Part shown: one piece after another, positions 1 to 8,881 of the stretch | Numbering within the stretch: position 1 is the stretch's first letter | How the letters are laid out: every line of letters starts with the position of its first letter | Assembly: GCA_036703315.1 (NCBI GenBank) | Contig: DATNPH010000050.1 | Coordinates: forward strand, 1-53,845 | Direction of reading: 5' to 3' | DNA: 53,845 bases | DNA from: DATNPH01 sp036703315 | Lineage (GTDB): Bacteria; Cyanobacteriota; Cyanobacteriia; Cyanobacteriales; Coleofasciculaceae | Notes under the pieces: model-generated | Told to the model about the DNA's origin: nothing | Databases searched by the model: none | Seen by the model: only the letters and a program-made list of their open reading frames with translations | Made by a program: the position numbers and the translations under genes

Positions 1-120
1 CACCCTGATGCGTCGTCGGATGAAAGCAAAGCCGAACGCCTTTTGAGGTATTCGGAACTGCGCTGGACGATAGATGCAATCTCCACCCTCAGCGAAACGA
101 AGCCGTCAGGCGAAGTGTAG
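1..120 (+). CDS. possible 3' end of a gene entering from the left edge
   Basis: Frame 1 is open from the first base to a TAG at 118-120 and would encode 39 residues rich in Ser, Glu and Lys. I do not recognise the peptide. No start can be seen because the window begins inside the frame, so this could equally be a chance open frame. The tail lies inside an inverted repeat (81-130), which also argues for caution. Confidence 0.2.
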   Translation, partial: HPDASSDESKAERLLRYSELRWTIDAISTLSETKPSGEV

Positions 121-130
121 CAGGGTGGAG
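81..130. repeat. inverted repeat, 9-bp arms
   Basis: The arm CTCCACCCT at 81-89 is matched by its exact complement AGGGTGGAG at 122-130, with a 32-base spacer. No T-run follows, so a terminator role is not supported. It may be a dispersed cyanobacterial repeat. Confidence 0.5.
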
Positions 131-288
131 TAGTTGAATAACTATCAATCAACATTAAAACATCAGGGTAAACGCATCTAACTGTTCAATCTTAATCAAT
201 GACTTGAGAATTCGAGGACTTTTGTTGCTCAACATTCTTCACTTGTTGATTTAAATCATGTTCAACATTAAAGATGCATTTGCCCTAG

Positions 289-1938
289 GTGAAAAGTATA
301 ATAATTCCGCGTTGGAAATCGCTTCCGTCTTGGTTGCGAGCTTTTGTTGTTGTCTTATTAGTATTAGGTATATTTTTTCGATTTGCCAATCTTGATCGAA
401 AAGTCTATTGGTATGATGAAACTCATACTTCACTACGAGTGTCTGGTTATACAGAGGCAGAAGCCGTAAAGTCACTCTCTACAGGTAATATAATTCATCC
501 CGAAGCCCTACAGAAGTATCAGCGCCCTAATCCAGAAAAAGGGGTACTCGATACTATTAAAAACTTGGCAGTAGAAGACGCTCAGCATCCACCACTGTAT
601 TACGTGAGCGCGAGATTCTGGATACAGTGGTTTGGCAGTTCTGCAACAGCGATTAGAAGCTTGTCTGCTCTCATTAGCCTGCTAGCTTTCCCTTGTATTT
701 ATTGGCTATGCCTAGAACTATTTGAGTCACCTTTGACAGGATGGGTAGCCGTTGCATTGCTAGCCGTTTCACCTGTGCATGTACTTTTTGCCCAGGAAGC
801 GCGGCAGTATAGTTTGTGGACTGTGACAATCTTACTGTCTAGTGCTGCCCTCCTGCGAGCAATGCGTGTCAAAACTAAACTCAGTTGGGTTATTTATTCA
901 GTAACCGTAGTAGCCAATCTCTATACCTTTTTATTTTCTGGGCTAGTTTTACTTGGACAGGCAATCTATGTAGTTGCTGTTGAAAGATGTCGATTGAGTA
1001 AGACACTTATCGGTTATCTAGTTGCCTCGCTTGCAGCCCTTTTCGCTTTTGTACCTTGGCTTATAGTTGTTATCTGTGGCTTGTCCCAAATCCAAAATAC
1101 GACAGCTTGGGTAGCTACTAAAAACAGTAAATTTAACTTAATTAGAGAGTGGATTTTTAACTTCAACCGTATTTTCTTGGATTGGAATTATGCTTCAGAA
1201 GATAAATTAATTTATAAAATTATTTTCTATTTTTCTTCTTTAGTTCTGCTAATCCTAGTAGGATACTCGCTTTATTTTCTCTGGCGTAATACTCCCCTGC
1301 GAGTTTGGCTATTTGTTTTTACTTTAACTGGGTCTACAGGACTGACATTGATTCTATCAGATGTAATTTTAGGAGGGGTACGATCGACTATTGGTCGATA
1401 TCTTTTTCCTTGTTTTTTAGGAATTCAGCTTGCGGTTGCTTATCTTTTCGCTACTAAGCTTAGCGGGGTTCTTGTCAACATTAAGCAACAGAAGTTGTGG
1501 CAGATTGCCATGATTGCGATCGCTTCAAGTGGAGTCCTATCCTGTGCCATTTTGTCTCAGGCAGACGTGTGGTGGAGCAAATATCAGGATGTGGATATTC
1601 CTATAGTGGCTGGCATCATCAACCAAGCTACGCGCCCTCTTGTAATTAGTGATGCTCAGACGGGTGAAATTCTGTCTCTCAGCTATCAGCTTAATCCAAA
1701 AGTGCAGCTTTTAATCGAGCCTCTGTGCACTAATTGTGGTGTAACTTATGCTTCAAAGGTTGAACCACGTATACGTCAGCTCCCAGAAGGATTTAGTGAT
1801 GTCTTTTTCTTCAACACCGATGGTCACCAGAAATGGCTCAACCAACTCGCCAAAGAGCAGGGCTACCCAATAAAACCGATGGTTTTCAAAGGTTCTAATC
1901 CCCGCGAGGCTTTACTATGGAGATTAGAAAAACAATAA
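289..1938 (+). CDS. GT39/ArnT-like membrane glycosyltransferase
   Basis: This 549-residue protein is a polytopic membrane glycosyltransferase of the dolichyl-phosphate-mannose/ArnT superfamily, which moves a sugar from a polyprenyl-phosphate donor to a periplasmic acceptor. The first membrane helix spans about residues 19-36. It is followed by the acidic pair D43-E44 in YWYDETH, the expected metal/catalytic site of the first large loop. HPP at 100-102 and the FAQEARQYSLW block around 167-177 are typical of cyanobacterial GT39 proteins. About ten more hydrophobic segments follow, and then a soluble C-terminal domain of roughly 100 residues with a CxxC at the LCTNCG segment. The start is a GTG at 289; no better start lies upstream. 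The acceptor is unknown. The gene converges on the kinase at 2028-3938. Confidence 0.87.
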   Translation: MKSIIIPRWKSLPSWLRAFVVVLLVLGIFFRFANLDRKVYWYDETHTSLRVSGYTEAEAVKSLSTGNIIHPEALQKYQRPNPEKGVLDTIKNLAVEDAQHPPLYYVSARFWIQWFGSSATAIRSLSALISLLAFPCIYWLCLELFESPLTGWVAVALLAVSPVHVLFAQEARQYSLWTVTILLSSAALLRAMRVKTKLSWVIYSVTVVANLYTFLFSGLVLLGQAIYVVAVERCRLSKTLIGYLVASLAALFAFVPWLIVVICGLSQIQNTTAWVATKNSKFNLIREWIFNFNRIFLDWNYASEDKLIYKIIFYFSSLVLLILVGYSLYFLWRNTPLRVWLFVFTLTGSTGLTLILSDVILGGVRSTIGRYLFPCFLGIQLAVAYLFATKLSGVLVNIKQQKLWQIAMIAIASSGVLSCAILSQADVWWSKYQDVDIPIVAGIINQATRPLVISDAQTGEILSLSYQLNPKVQLLIEPLCTNCGVTYASKVEPRIRQLPEGFSDVFFFNTDGHQKWLNQLAKEQGYPIKPMVFKGSNPREALLWRLEKQ

Positions 1939-1974
1939 CCAGATCACTTCAAAAGCGCTACACGCTAATGGCTG

Positions 1975-2015
1975 CTAATGGCTAATTGAATTGAAAAGAA
2001 ACTATTAGCCATTAG
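1975..2015. repeat. perfect 12-bp inverted repeat between convergent genes
   Basis: CTAATGGCTAAT at 1975-1986 is exactly complementary to ATTAGCCATTAG at 2004-2015, with a 17-base loop. It lies between two convergent stop codons (1938 and 2028) and could end transcription or protect 3' ends. However, the run after the plus-strand arm is A6 rather than T, so neither direction has a classic intrinsic terminator. The TAATGGCTAAT wording recurs in cyanobacterial dispersed repeats. Confidence 0.7.
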
Positions 2016-2027
2016 AAAAAACGCTTG

Positions 2028-3938
2028 TTAGTCATCTAGAGACGGTGCTAAGGATACACAGTGCTGCTGAACTGGAAGTGCGATGCAGAACTGGGCTCCT
2101 TTCCCAGGTTGGGAAAGACAAGTTAATTGACCACCATGCTTTTCTACAACGATTTGGTAACTAATTGACAAACCTAAACCCGTACCTTTGCCCACTGCTT
2201 TTGTCGTAAAAAATGGTTCAAATAGTCTCCGGCAGACTTCCTCGCTCATTCCTGGACCGTTATCCGAAATTCGAATAACTGCATGGCAAATTTTTTCCTC
2301 GCCACTCACTCCTGGGACTTCTCTACTTATTTCCTCAATGGCAGTGCTAATGGTGATGCAGCGAGATCCCTGCTGACTATCAGCTGATGCTTCTAAAACA
2401 TCGATCGCATTCGTGAGGAGATTCATAAAGACCTGATTGATCTGCCCTGCATAACACTCCACTAATGGCAGGGTGCCATACTCTTTAACGACTGTAATTT
2501 CTGGATACTCAGGGGTTCCTTTCAATCGATGTTGCAAAATTAGTAGCGTGCTATCAATACCTTCATGGATATTGATCGGCTTCATTTCGGCTTGCTCTGC
2601 CCTTAAAAAGCTCTGTAGAGATAGAACAATCTGACGAAGACGGTTAGCCCCTACCTTCATTGAAGACAGCAGTTTTGGCAGATCTGCCATCAAAAAATCA
2701 AAGTCTATAGCGGCTATCTCTGCCTGAATTTGAGCAACAGGGCGAGGATAATGAAACGCATAAAGCTCTGCCAAGCGCATCAAATCCTTGATGTAGCACA
2801 TCGCATAATCAATATTGCCGTAGATAAAGCCAACAGGGTTATTGATTTCATGGGCAACAGCAGAAACCAACTGCCCCAAACTCGACATCTTTTCAGTCTG
2901 AATCAGCTGTGCTTGGGTACGCTGAAGTTGCTGCAATAGAGACGTTGCGTGTCGGGTTTCTGCTTCCAATTGCTCAGCTTGTTTTTTTAAGTGAGCTTTT
3001 GATTGCCGCAAAGCTGCCTCTGTTCGCTTGTGCTCAGCAATCTCCTGCTTGAGAAGCTCATTAATTCGGGTTAGCTCAGCTGTCCGTTCCTCGACGCGTT
3101 TTTCTAAATCATCATGAGCTTTTTGCAGCGCTTCTTGGGCAAGCTTGCGCTCTGTAATATCCCGCGTTACCCTCACAAAGCCACGTAGCCATCCATCTTC
3201 AGATCGCAAGGCGGTAGTCACGACATTCGCCCAGAACTGTGACCCATCTTTGCGTATTCGCCAGCCTTCCTCTTCAAAACTACCAATCTCTGCTGCGATT
3301 TTCAATCCTTGCTCTGGTAGACCGAGCTGAATATCCTCGTTGGTATAGAAGCAGGAAACTGGCTCACCAATAATTTCTGAAGCTTGATACTGTTTAATGC
3401 GTTGGGCACCTGTGTTCCAGCTAGCGATACGACCATTTTGATCGAGCATGACAATGGCATGGTCTTTAACGCCCTCAACCAACAAGCGAAAGAACTCTTC
3501 TCTTTCCCATTGCGCAGCTTTCGCCTGTTTGCTCTCCGTGTTATCACGAGCCACAACGTAGATCAAGTTCTCCTCATGGCATAATGTCGCGTTCCACAAC
3601 AGCCATTTGTATGAACCGTCTTTACATCGGTAGCGATTTTCAAACTGTACCTTGTCTATACCCGTCGTAAGCGTCTGCAACTGCTCAACTGTCGCTTGCT
3701 GGTCGTCTGGATGAATAAATTCAATCCACGGTTGGCTTAGAAATTCCTTAGTGGTAAAACCCAGCGTTTGCTCACACATCGGGTTTAGTTGCTTGAGATA
3801 GCCATCCAAACCCGCGATAAAAAACAGATCCAGTGTGAGGGTGAAAAATTTGTCCATAGAGCCACAAAGAGAAGGGTTCCACTGTGCTTTCACTACCTTA
3901 CTCTCGGAGGTTATGGTTTCTGCCGCTTGGGTTGCCAT
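2028..3938 (-). CDS. PAS-PAS sensor histidine kinase
   Basis: This is a soluble sensor kinase of 636 residues counted from ATG 3938. An in-frame ATG at 4016 would add 26 basic/hydrophobic residues that do not fit the family. Two PAS domains come first (about residues 20-140 and 145-270, the second ending in the usual RDITERK). A long coiled coil follows, with EKRVEERTAEL. The phosphoacceptor is H363 in SAVAHEINNP. The ATPase domain has DNGPGM and GKGTGLGLS. The H-box type (HEINNP followed by GFIYGN) and the later GTLPLVECY segment match the ethylene-receptor-like kinase at 15117-17612, so the two catalytic cores are paralogous. No receiver lies next to the gene, and its partner is unknown. 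Confidence 0.93.
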   Translation of the reverse strand: MATQAAETITSESKVVKAQWNPSLCGSMDKFFTLTLDLFFIAGLDGYLKQLNPMCEQTLGFTTKEFLSQPWIEFIHPDDQQATVEQLQTLTTGIDKVQFENRYRCKDGSYKWLLWNATLCHEENLIYVVARDNTESKQAKAAQWEREEFFRLLVEGVKDHAIVMLDQNGRIASWNTGAQRIKQYQASEIIGEPVSCFYTNEDIQLGLPEQGLKIAAEIGSFEEEGWRIRKDGSQFWANVVTTALRSEDGWLRGFVRVTRDITERKLAQEALQKAHDDLEKRVEERTAELTRINELLKQEIAEHKRTEAALRQSKAHLKKQAEQLEAETRHATSLLQQLQRTQAQLIQTEKMSSLGQLVSAVAHEINNPVGFIYGNIDYAMCYIKDLMRLAELYAFHYPRPVAQIQAEIAAIDFDFLMADLPKLLSSMKVGANRLRQIVLSLQSFLRAEQAEMKPINIHEGIDSTLLILQHRLKGTPEYPEITVVKEYGTLPLVECYAGQINQVFMNLLTNAIDVLEASADSQQGSRCITISTAIEEISREVPGVSGEEKICHAVIRISDNGPGMSEEVCRRLFEPFFTTKAVGKGTGLGLSISYQIVVEKHGGQLTCLSQPGKGAQFCIALPVQQHCVSLAPSLDD

Positions 3939-4414
3939 GGGTATTACCTGATGTGTAATAGACTCAGCTCCTCTTTTAATTTTTAAAAACGACAAGGAGA
4001 TGAGAAAGTGCCGCAAAGCGCTTGAGCTTAGTTGACCGACGCGCTACACGTTTGAAAGATGCCCTGAAAATAGCGATCGCAATAGTTTAAGCATTGCTGC
4101 CGCAAGAGCGGTTATTTAAGAGGCAAGTAGAAACACCCTGTAGTCAAGAAACTTTTAGATCTTTATAGCTAGTTTAAACGCTATTCATTGTTCCCCTGAT
4201 AAATTAATACTAATTCATATTTGTTTAATTACTTATTAATATTATTTAAACCATGATTAGAGCCCAATCACACTGAAGACAAGAGCGATCACACTTAGCT
4301 AATGTCAAGGTCAAGGGGGTTTTCCGTATTTTAGCCGCAAACAACTTGGTCGGCTTAGCGAATTAATGCTGTTTTCAGAAGAGTCAGCAAATATTTTTTC
4401 GGTTGTCCCTTGGG
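3939..4414. other. gene-free stretch upstream of the PAS kinase
   Basis: These 476 bases separate the kinase start from the permease stop, so they hold the kinase promoter. They contain one HIP1 site (4073-4080) and a 15-base string TTGACCGACGCGCTA at 4032-4046 that recurs upstream of the antiporter at about 36077-36091. The region from 4150 to 4260 is AT-rich. I see no coding signal or clear terminator. Confidence 0.5.
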
Positions 4415-5746
4415 TTAGGCAATTAGCCAAGGGAGCCAGATGGCTAAGCTGAGTAAACTAACAAACAAAACAGGAACTGTCAAAATAAGAGCCATACGAA
4501 TATACTGTCCCCAGGTGATCTCAACTCCTTTACGTGTCAAGATTTTTAGCCAGAGCAGTGTTGATAGACTACCGATTGGTGTGATTGCTGCGCCGAGAGT
4601 GCAACCAACTAGATTGGCGTACACCATTGCTTCTCGAATAGTAGGGTCGATCCCAGTGGCATCTTGAATCGCAAGTTGATTAATCAATACCGCCGGGAGA
4701 TTGTTTATTACACCAGAGAGCAGAGTTGCCAGAAAGCCAGTACCAATGGCGGAAACGGTTAGTCCCCAGCGAGACAGGTGTTCAAAGCACTGACTCAACA
4801 AAACAGTCAGATCAGCTTTGTATAAACCGATGACGACTGAATACATCCCTAGCATCAACAAAATTACTTGCCAAGGTGCTTCATACAAAACGTTTTGGGT
4901 CTTAATCAGGGCGGTGTCATGTCGGTTAAACCAACGCCCTGCCAAGGCTACCATGACTAAGGCAGCGATCGCACTGATGCAGGAAACGGGGATCAGGAGC
5001 GGTTCGGCAAAAAAGTAGCCAACTAGGAGTAATCCTAAAATAGCAAAGCTCCACTTGCCGACGAGAGGGTCACGAATCACACTAGCTGGTGGTGGTAAAT
5101 GTGCGAGGCTATAAGTGTGAGGAATCTCCCGGTTAAAGTAGAACCAGAGAACGCCCAAACTGGTAGCGATCGCCACAAAGTTCACGGGCAGCATTACCAT
5201 GACGTAGCGCAAAAACGAAATCTTGAAATAGTCAACTGAAATAAGGTTCACCAAATTGCTTACAGGCAGCACAGCGCTTGCCGCATGGGCAATAAAACCA
5301 GTAGCGAAGACAAATGCCAAAGTCCCTCTTGGACTCATGCCCAGCAACAGCAGTATTTCTATCACCGTGGGCGTCCAGATTAAGGCAGTACACTCGTTAG
5401 CCAGTAAAGCGGTTACCAAGGCTCCCAGTAATAGTACCAATGTGAAAAGTAGACGCCCACGACCAAGACCTAAGTGTGCCACCATTACCGCTAACCACCA
5501 GAAAAAACCTGCCTCATCAAGGAGGCGGGAAATAATCGCCAAAGCAATCAGGGTAAAACTAGTGTTCCAAATCAGCCCCCAAACCGTTGAGACATCCTGC
5601 AACGTCACAATGCCAGTGGCAAGGGCAACAAGTGCACCGCCCACAGCACTAAATCCGATATCCAGTCCTCGTGGTTGCCAGATAATGAGGATGAGAGTGA
5701 GAATAAAAATTGTGATTTGCAATACGATAAGTTCGCTTAACGCCAC
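4415..5746 (-). CDS. ArsB/NhaD-type (ion transporter superfamily) permease
   Basis: This is a 443-residue inner-membrane permease with about eleven hydrophobic helices. The first half carries LANECTALIWTPTV (about residues 115-128), which corresponds to the helix-hairpin signature of ArsB-type arsenite pumps, and SNLVNLIS near 163-170. The second half has the related SGVINNLPAVLIN segment, giving the inverted-repeat fold of the superfamily. The natural substrate could be arsenite, Na+/H+ or an organic anion, and the sequence does not decide between them. No arsR, arsC or ATPase gene is adjacent, so an arsenic role is only an inference. The upstream neighbour in the same orientation is the cyclase, about 290 bases away, so the genes are probably not in one operon. 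Confidence 0.82.
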   Translation of the reverse strand: MALSELIVLQITIFILTLILIIWQPRGLDIGFSAVGGALVALATGIVTLQDVSTVWGLIWNTSFTLIALAIISRLLDEAGFFWWLAVMVAHLGLGRGRLLFTLVLLLGALVTALLANECTALIWTPTVIEILLLLGMSPRGTLAFVFATGFIAHAASAVLPVSNLVNLISVDYFKISFLRYVMVMLPVNFVAIATSLGVLWFYFNREIPHTYSLAHLPPPASVIRDPLVGKWSFAILGLLLVGYFFAEPLLIPVSCISAIAALVMVALAGRWFNRHDTALIKTQNVLYEAPWQVILLMLGMYSVVIGLYKADLTVLLSQCFEHLSRWGLTVSAIGTGFLATLLSGVINNLPAVLINQLAIQDATGIDPTIREAMVYANLVGCTLGAAITPIGSLSTLLWLKILTRKGVEITWGQYIRMALILTVPVLFVSLLSLAIWLPWLIA

Positions 5747-5967
5747 TGAGATTTTAAACGGCTAGTGCAGACACATAAAGAACTGGTATCAAGCAGTGGG
5801 GAATAGAGATTGAGATAAGGACATAGTATACGCATAACCTCTATTTGTAGGGTGGGCTATGCCCATCATCACGCTATAGGTAGTGCATGAAGGCTCGATT
5901 TGCGTAAGTCCTGCTTTGACTCTTGGCTTTCAAGACAGACGCCCACGAACTTTCTACACAACAAAGG

Positions 5968-6015
5968 ATGAAAATCCTTCTTCCCCTGTTCCCCGTTCCC
6001 TATTTTCAGATTAGA
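5968..6015 (+). repeat. dispersed repeat, copy 1 of 3
   Basis: The segment begins GATGAAAATCC and ends CCCTATTTTCAGATTAG, with a C-rich middle. The end is identical to 18349-18365, and the beginning resembles 18304-18314. A third, diverged copy lies on the minus strand at 28051-28113. Confidence 0.65.
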
Positions 6016-6037
6016 TTTGAATTGACCAACACTATCT

Positions 6038-7405
6038 TTAAATGCCTGGGGGGTTACAGGGTTGCTGCAAGATTTGAGTAGACGAACTCCGTTTGCCGAT
6101 CAGGAGATACGTGGTCATTTCTCCTTTGCCTTTAACCTCAATTACTCCCCGCTTCTCGAAGAGATACTGGTCTTTTAAGCACTGGTAGATCACTTCTGGA
6201 ACCTGAATACCACCAGCTAGTCCGTGAGATTCCATGCGGCTGGCAATGTTTACCGTATCTCCCCACAAATCGTAGATAAACCGTTTTAGACCAATTACCC
6301 CGGCGACTACGGGTCCTGTGTTGATGCCAATACGGATGCTAAATGATTGGTTATACTCGGCATTAAATTGAGCCACGGCTTTTTGCATATCGAGGGCGAG
6401 ATTGGCCATCGCCTCAGCATGGTCACTCCGAGGCGTCGGCAAACCCGCAACTGCCATATAAGCATCCCCAATGGTCTTAATTTTCTCTGCCTCATGCTTT
6501 TCAGCTAGCTGGTCAAACATTGAGAAAAGCTGGTTGAGCAGTACCACTAATTCTGCCGCCGTGATTCTAGCGGATAACTGAGTGAAGCCTACAACGTCAG
6601 CAAACAAGACCGTGGCTTCGGAAAATTGGTCAGCGATCGTATGTCGCTCTTGCTTTAATCGTTCGGCAATTGGTCCAGGCAAGATATTGAGCAACAGCTT
6701 TTCCGTCCTTTGCCGCTCTGCCTCTAGTTTCTGGTAAGCCACTTCTAGCTCTCGGCGGGCGTTAAACTCTGAGCGCTGTATCCGTTCATACAAAAAGACA
6801 GAAAGGTCGCAAATAAAGCAAAACCAGAACAGGTACAAATTCAACGGGAGATTCGAGTAAATCCGTTGAGAGACACTCAAATGAAAAGCAGCATTCACAC
6901 CGAGGTAGCTAATGGGGGCGGTTAACTGTGATAGTAAGTGAAGACGCCAGTGTACTGGCATTAGTGTGGCTTGTGCTAGAAACGCGATCGACCAGTTGTA
7001 TGGCTTGGGCTCAGCATTTCCAAGCCAGGCAGCTCCGATTTGTGGCACCAAGATGAGTGACCAAGTGAATCCCAGAAAAAGCAGCTCTGGGTAACGGTAA
7101 CCTAAAGGCGTTTTGAGTAGAGCTAAGCAACCAAGCAGGCATAGTTCTACAACAGAGTAGACGATAATCAACTCTGACCACGCTGAGGTCGGGTGCAATG
7201 CCCCCATGACTAGAATCAGGATAATCACCGTCAAGACAACCCCGATCGCCAGCCATAAGGTAAGATGCAAGCGCTTCCTCAAGAAACTGTTGCGCCACAC
7301 GCCATAGTCAGTTGACCAAGAGGCTAACCGATTAGCCTTCAAAAAAGCTAGTCCTTGTCTGACTGGCACTGCCAGTTCTCTCATGCCCAACCACGCTTGT
7401 ATCAT
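6038..7405 (-). CDS. membrane-bound class III adenylate/guanylate cyclase
   Basis: The protein makes cAMP or cGMP. It has an N-terminal membrane region of about six helices (roughly residues 45-215), a short coiled coil (EVAYQKLEAERQRTEK), and a class III catalytic domain from about residue 240. The metal-binding aspartates are in VLFADVVGFTQLS (about 262-274) and KTIGDAYMAVAG (about 308). The RIGINTGPVVAGVIG and LWGDTVNIASRM blocks that follow are hallmark elements. The start chosen is ATG 7405 (455 residues), because AAGGA lies about ten bases upstream; ATG 7444 is an alternative. Substrate preference (ATP or GTP) cannot be fixed with confidence by eye. Confidence 0.93.
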   Translation of the reverse strand: MIQAWLGMRELAVPVRQGLAFLKANRLASWSTDYGVWRNSFLRKRLHLTLWLAIGVVLTVIILILVMGALHPTSAWSELIIVYSVVELCLLGCLALLKTPLGYRYPELLFLGFTWSLILVPQIGAAWLGNAEPKPYNWSIAFLAQATLMPVHWRLHLLSQLTAPISYLGVNAAFHLSVSQRIYSNLPLNLYLFWFCFICDLSVFLYERIQRSEFNARRELEVAYQKLEAERQRTEKLLLNILPGPIAERLKQERHTIADQFSEATVLFADVVGFTQLSARITAAELVVLLNQLFSMFDQLAEKHEAEKIKTIGDAYMAVAGLPTPRSDHAEAMANLALDMQKAVAQFNAEYNQSFSIRIGINTGPVVAGVIGLKRFIYDLWGDTVNIASRMESHGLAGGIQVPEVIYQCLKDQYLFEKRGVIEVKGKGEMTTYLLIGKRSSSTQILQQPCNPPGI

Positions 7406-7696
7406 CGCTGTGTGTTCCTTGCACGGGAGTGTCAATATTGCCAACGAGTTTTCCCGAATGCTACAGCTCGCTTGAAGCTACTGCCGCACTCAGAGCCCTG
7501 AGTACAAAAGCGTTCTGACGCCTGAGTTACTCACGATAGCATTCGACCGAACTTGACATTAGGATTTAGCAGTCCCTTTTTGAGGGTCTGCTCACTCCCT
7601 AGAAGCAGTTTTCAGTGGATTGGCAGAAAAACAAACGCAGTAGATCACCTAAATGATTGAGGTTCAGACTAGCTCGACGCTCAATACTCCAGCACC

Positions 7697-8749
7697 CTAT
7701 AAATTGGCTGCCAATTCCTGTCGCTTCAAAATTACCATACTCGTTCCTACAACTGGGCTACGGGCAACTAGCCTTCCTTTAGAGTCAGTGATTTCTAGTT
7801 TGCTGAAATCTAGTTCTCCAGAGCGACGCAGGATTTCATCGGCTAAATTATTTTGCTGAGATTCCTTGAGGTTGTACCAGCCATTAGTGACTTTGACAAT
7901 GAGACGGCTGCTCAAGAAGTTAGCTTCGATCGACTGAATCAATCCGTTGCCGTACTGATCCGTAATGTCGGCGACTTGTTTTTGAATGGCTGCAATTAGA
8001 CTCTGCTCTGGAGTTAACTCTGGTGCGGGAGGTGGTTCTACTTCCACTGGTTGCGGCTCTTTAGGTGCTTTCAACTCGGGTGGAGCCTCGATTGTATTAG
8101 GAGGAGCTTTGGCTATCTGTGTTGGGGTGTCTGGTAGAAGTGCCACTGTTGTCAACAGAAGAACTACGATAATACCAGCGATCGCGCCAGTTAATCCCCA
8201 ATCAGACAGCTTTTCATTCCATGCTTGTGGCAGCACAGAGCGGGCTTTCTGTAAAGTAGCATCCCAAAACGCCTCAAGACGATCAAAAGTCGGAAGTAAG
8301 CGATCGGTCAGTTTCGGCTTAATAAGTGGGGGAACTCGCCCAGTAGCAAGCTCCTGTGCTGTTGGTTTCGGCGCTACTGTTGGAGTACTAGCATCAGGGA
8401 CTTCAGAGGTTGGTTCTGATACATTACTCACAGCCTCTGGTTCTGGTGCCCTTGTCGTAGTCTCTAAGACAGGTGTAGCTTTTGGTGTACTTGGAGCCGG
8501 CGTGACAGCAGGAGGAAGCTGACTCACTGGTTCTGCCTCCAGCTTTTCCACGAAGCCTTCTAGTAGACTAATTATTCCTCGTAAAAGTTTGATGCCCTGA
8601 GCCTTCACCAAAGGCTGTGAGTGTTTCCCAGTTGGATGAGTCATCTTGCGTGTTTGTTGAATACCTGTTTCAGATTGACCTACCACTGGTGGCGGCGTTT
8701 GCGGTTCTGAACTTGCTGATTCTGGCGACTTTTGTTGGTCTTCTGACAT
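7697..8749 (-). CDS. proline-rich single-span membrane protein, unknown function
   Basis: This 350-residue protein has a long low-complexity N-terminal half rich in Pro, Ala, Thr and Glu. One membrane helix follows (about residues 184-205, GAIAGIIVVLLLTTVALL), then a proline/glutamate hinge and a folded C-terminal domain of about 110 residues. That domain starts at LIAAIQKQVADITDQYG and contains VKVTNGWYNLKESQQ. The layout suggests a cytoplasmic tail, one span and an extracytoplasmic domain. I recognise it only as a cyanobacterial conserved type of protein and cannot name a function. It is divergent from the phosphoesterase at 8882, with 132 bases between the starts. Confidence 0.8.
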   Translation of the reverse strand: MSEDQQKSPESASSEPQTPPPVVGQSETGIQQTRKMTHPTGKHSQPLVKAQGIKLLRGIISLLEGFVEKLEAEPVSQLPPAVTPAPSTPKATPVLETTTRAPEPEAVSNVSEPTSEVPDASTPTVAPKPTAQELATGRVPPLIKPKLTDRLLPTFDRLEAFWDATLQKARSVLPQAWNEKLSDWGLTGAIAGIIVVLLLTTVALLPDTPTQIAKAPPNTIEAPPELKAPKEPQPVEVEPPPAPELTPEQSLIAAIQKQVADITDQYGNGLIQSIEANFLSSRLIVKVTNGWYNLKESQQNNLADEILRRSGELDFSKLEITDSKGRLVARSPVVGTSMVILKRQELAANL

Positions 8750-8881
8750 TGAATCTTTCTCCCAGGCTGCGTCAATCTACTTAAATAGGATAGATTCTTA
8801 CAGGAAGCTGCCTCTGACAGCACCAATCTATCACTTTTGCTATTTTGGACTCGATCTAGAGCTGAATGAGAAACTGAATTC

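Noticed and set aside
3789..3986. 65-residue plus-strand frame and other plus-strand frames in 2188-3584
   Set aside because: All lie opposite the PAS kinase coding sequence, which has clear domain motifs.
5256..5765. 169-residue plus-strand frame
   Set aside because: It is antisense to the ArsB-like permease and has no domain-like sequence.
7986..8522. 178-residue plus-strand frame rich in Gly, Ser and Val
   Set aside because: It is the complement of the proline-rich coding region of the gene at 7697-8749, which explains its composition.
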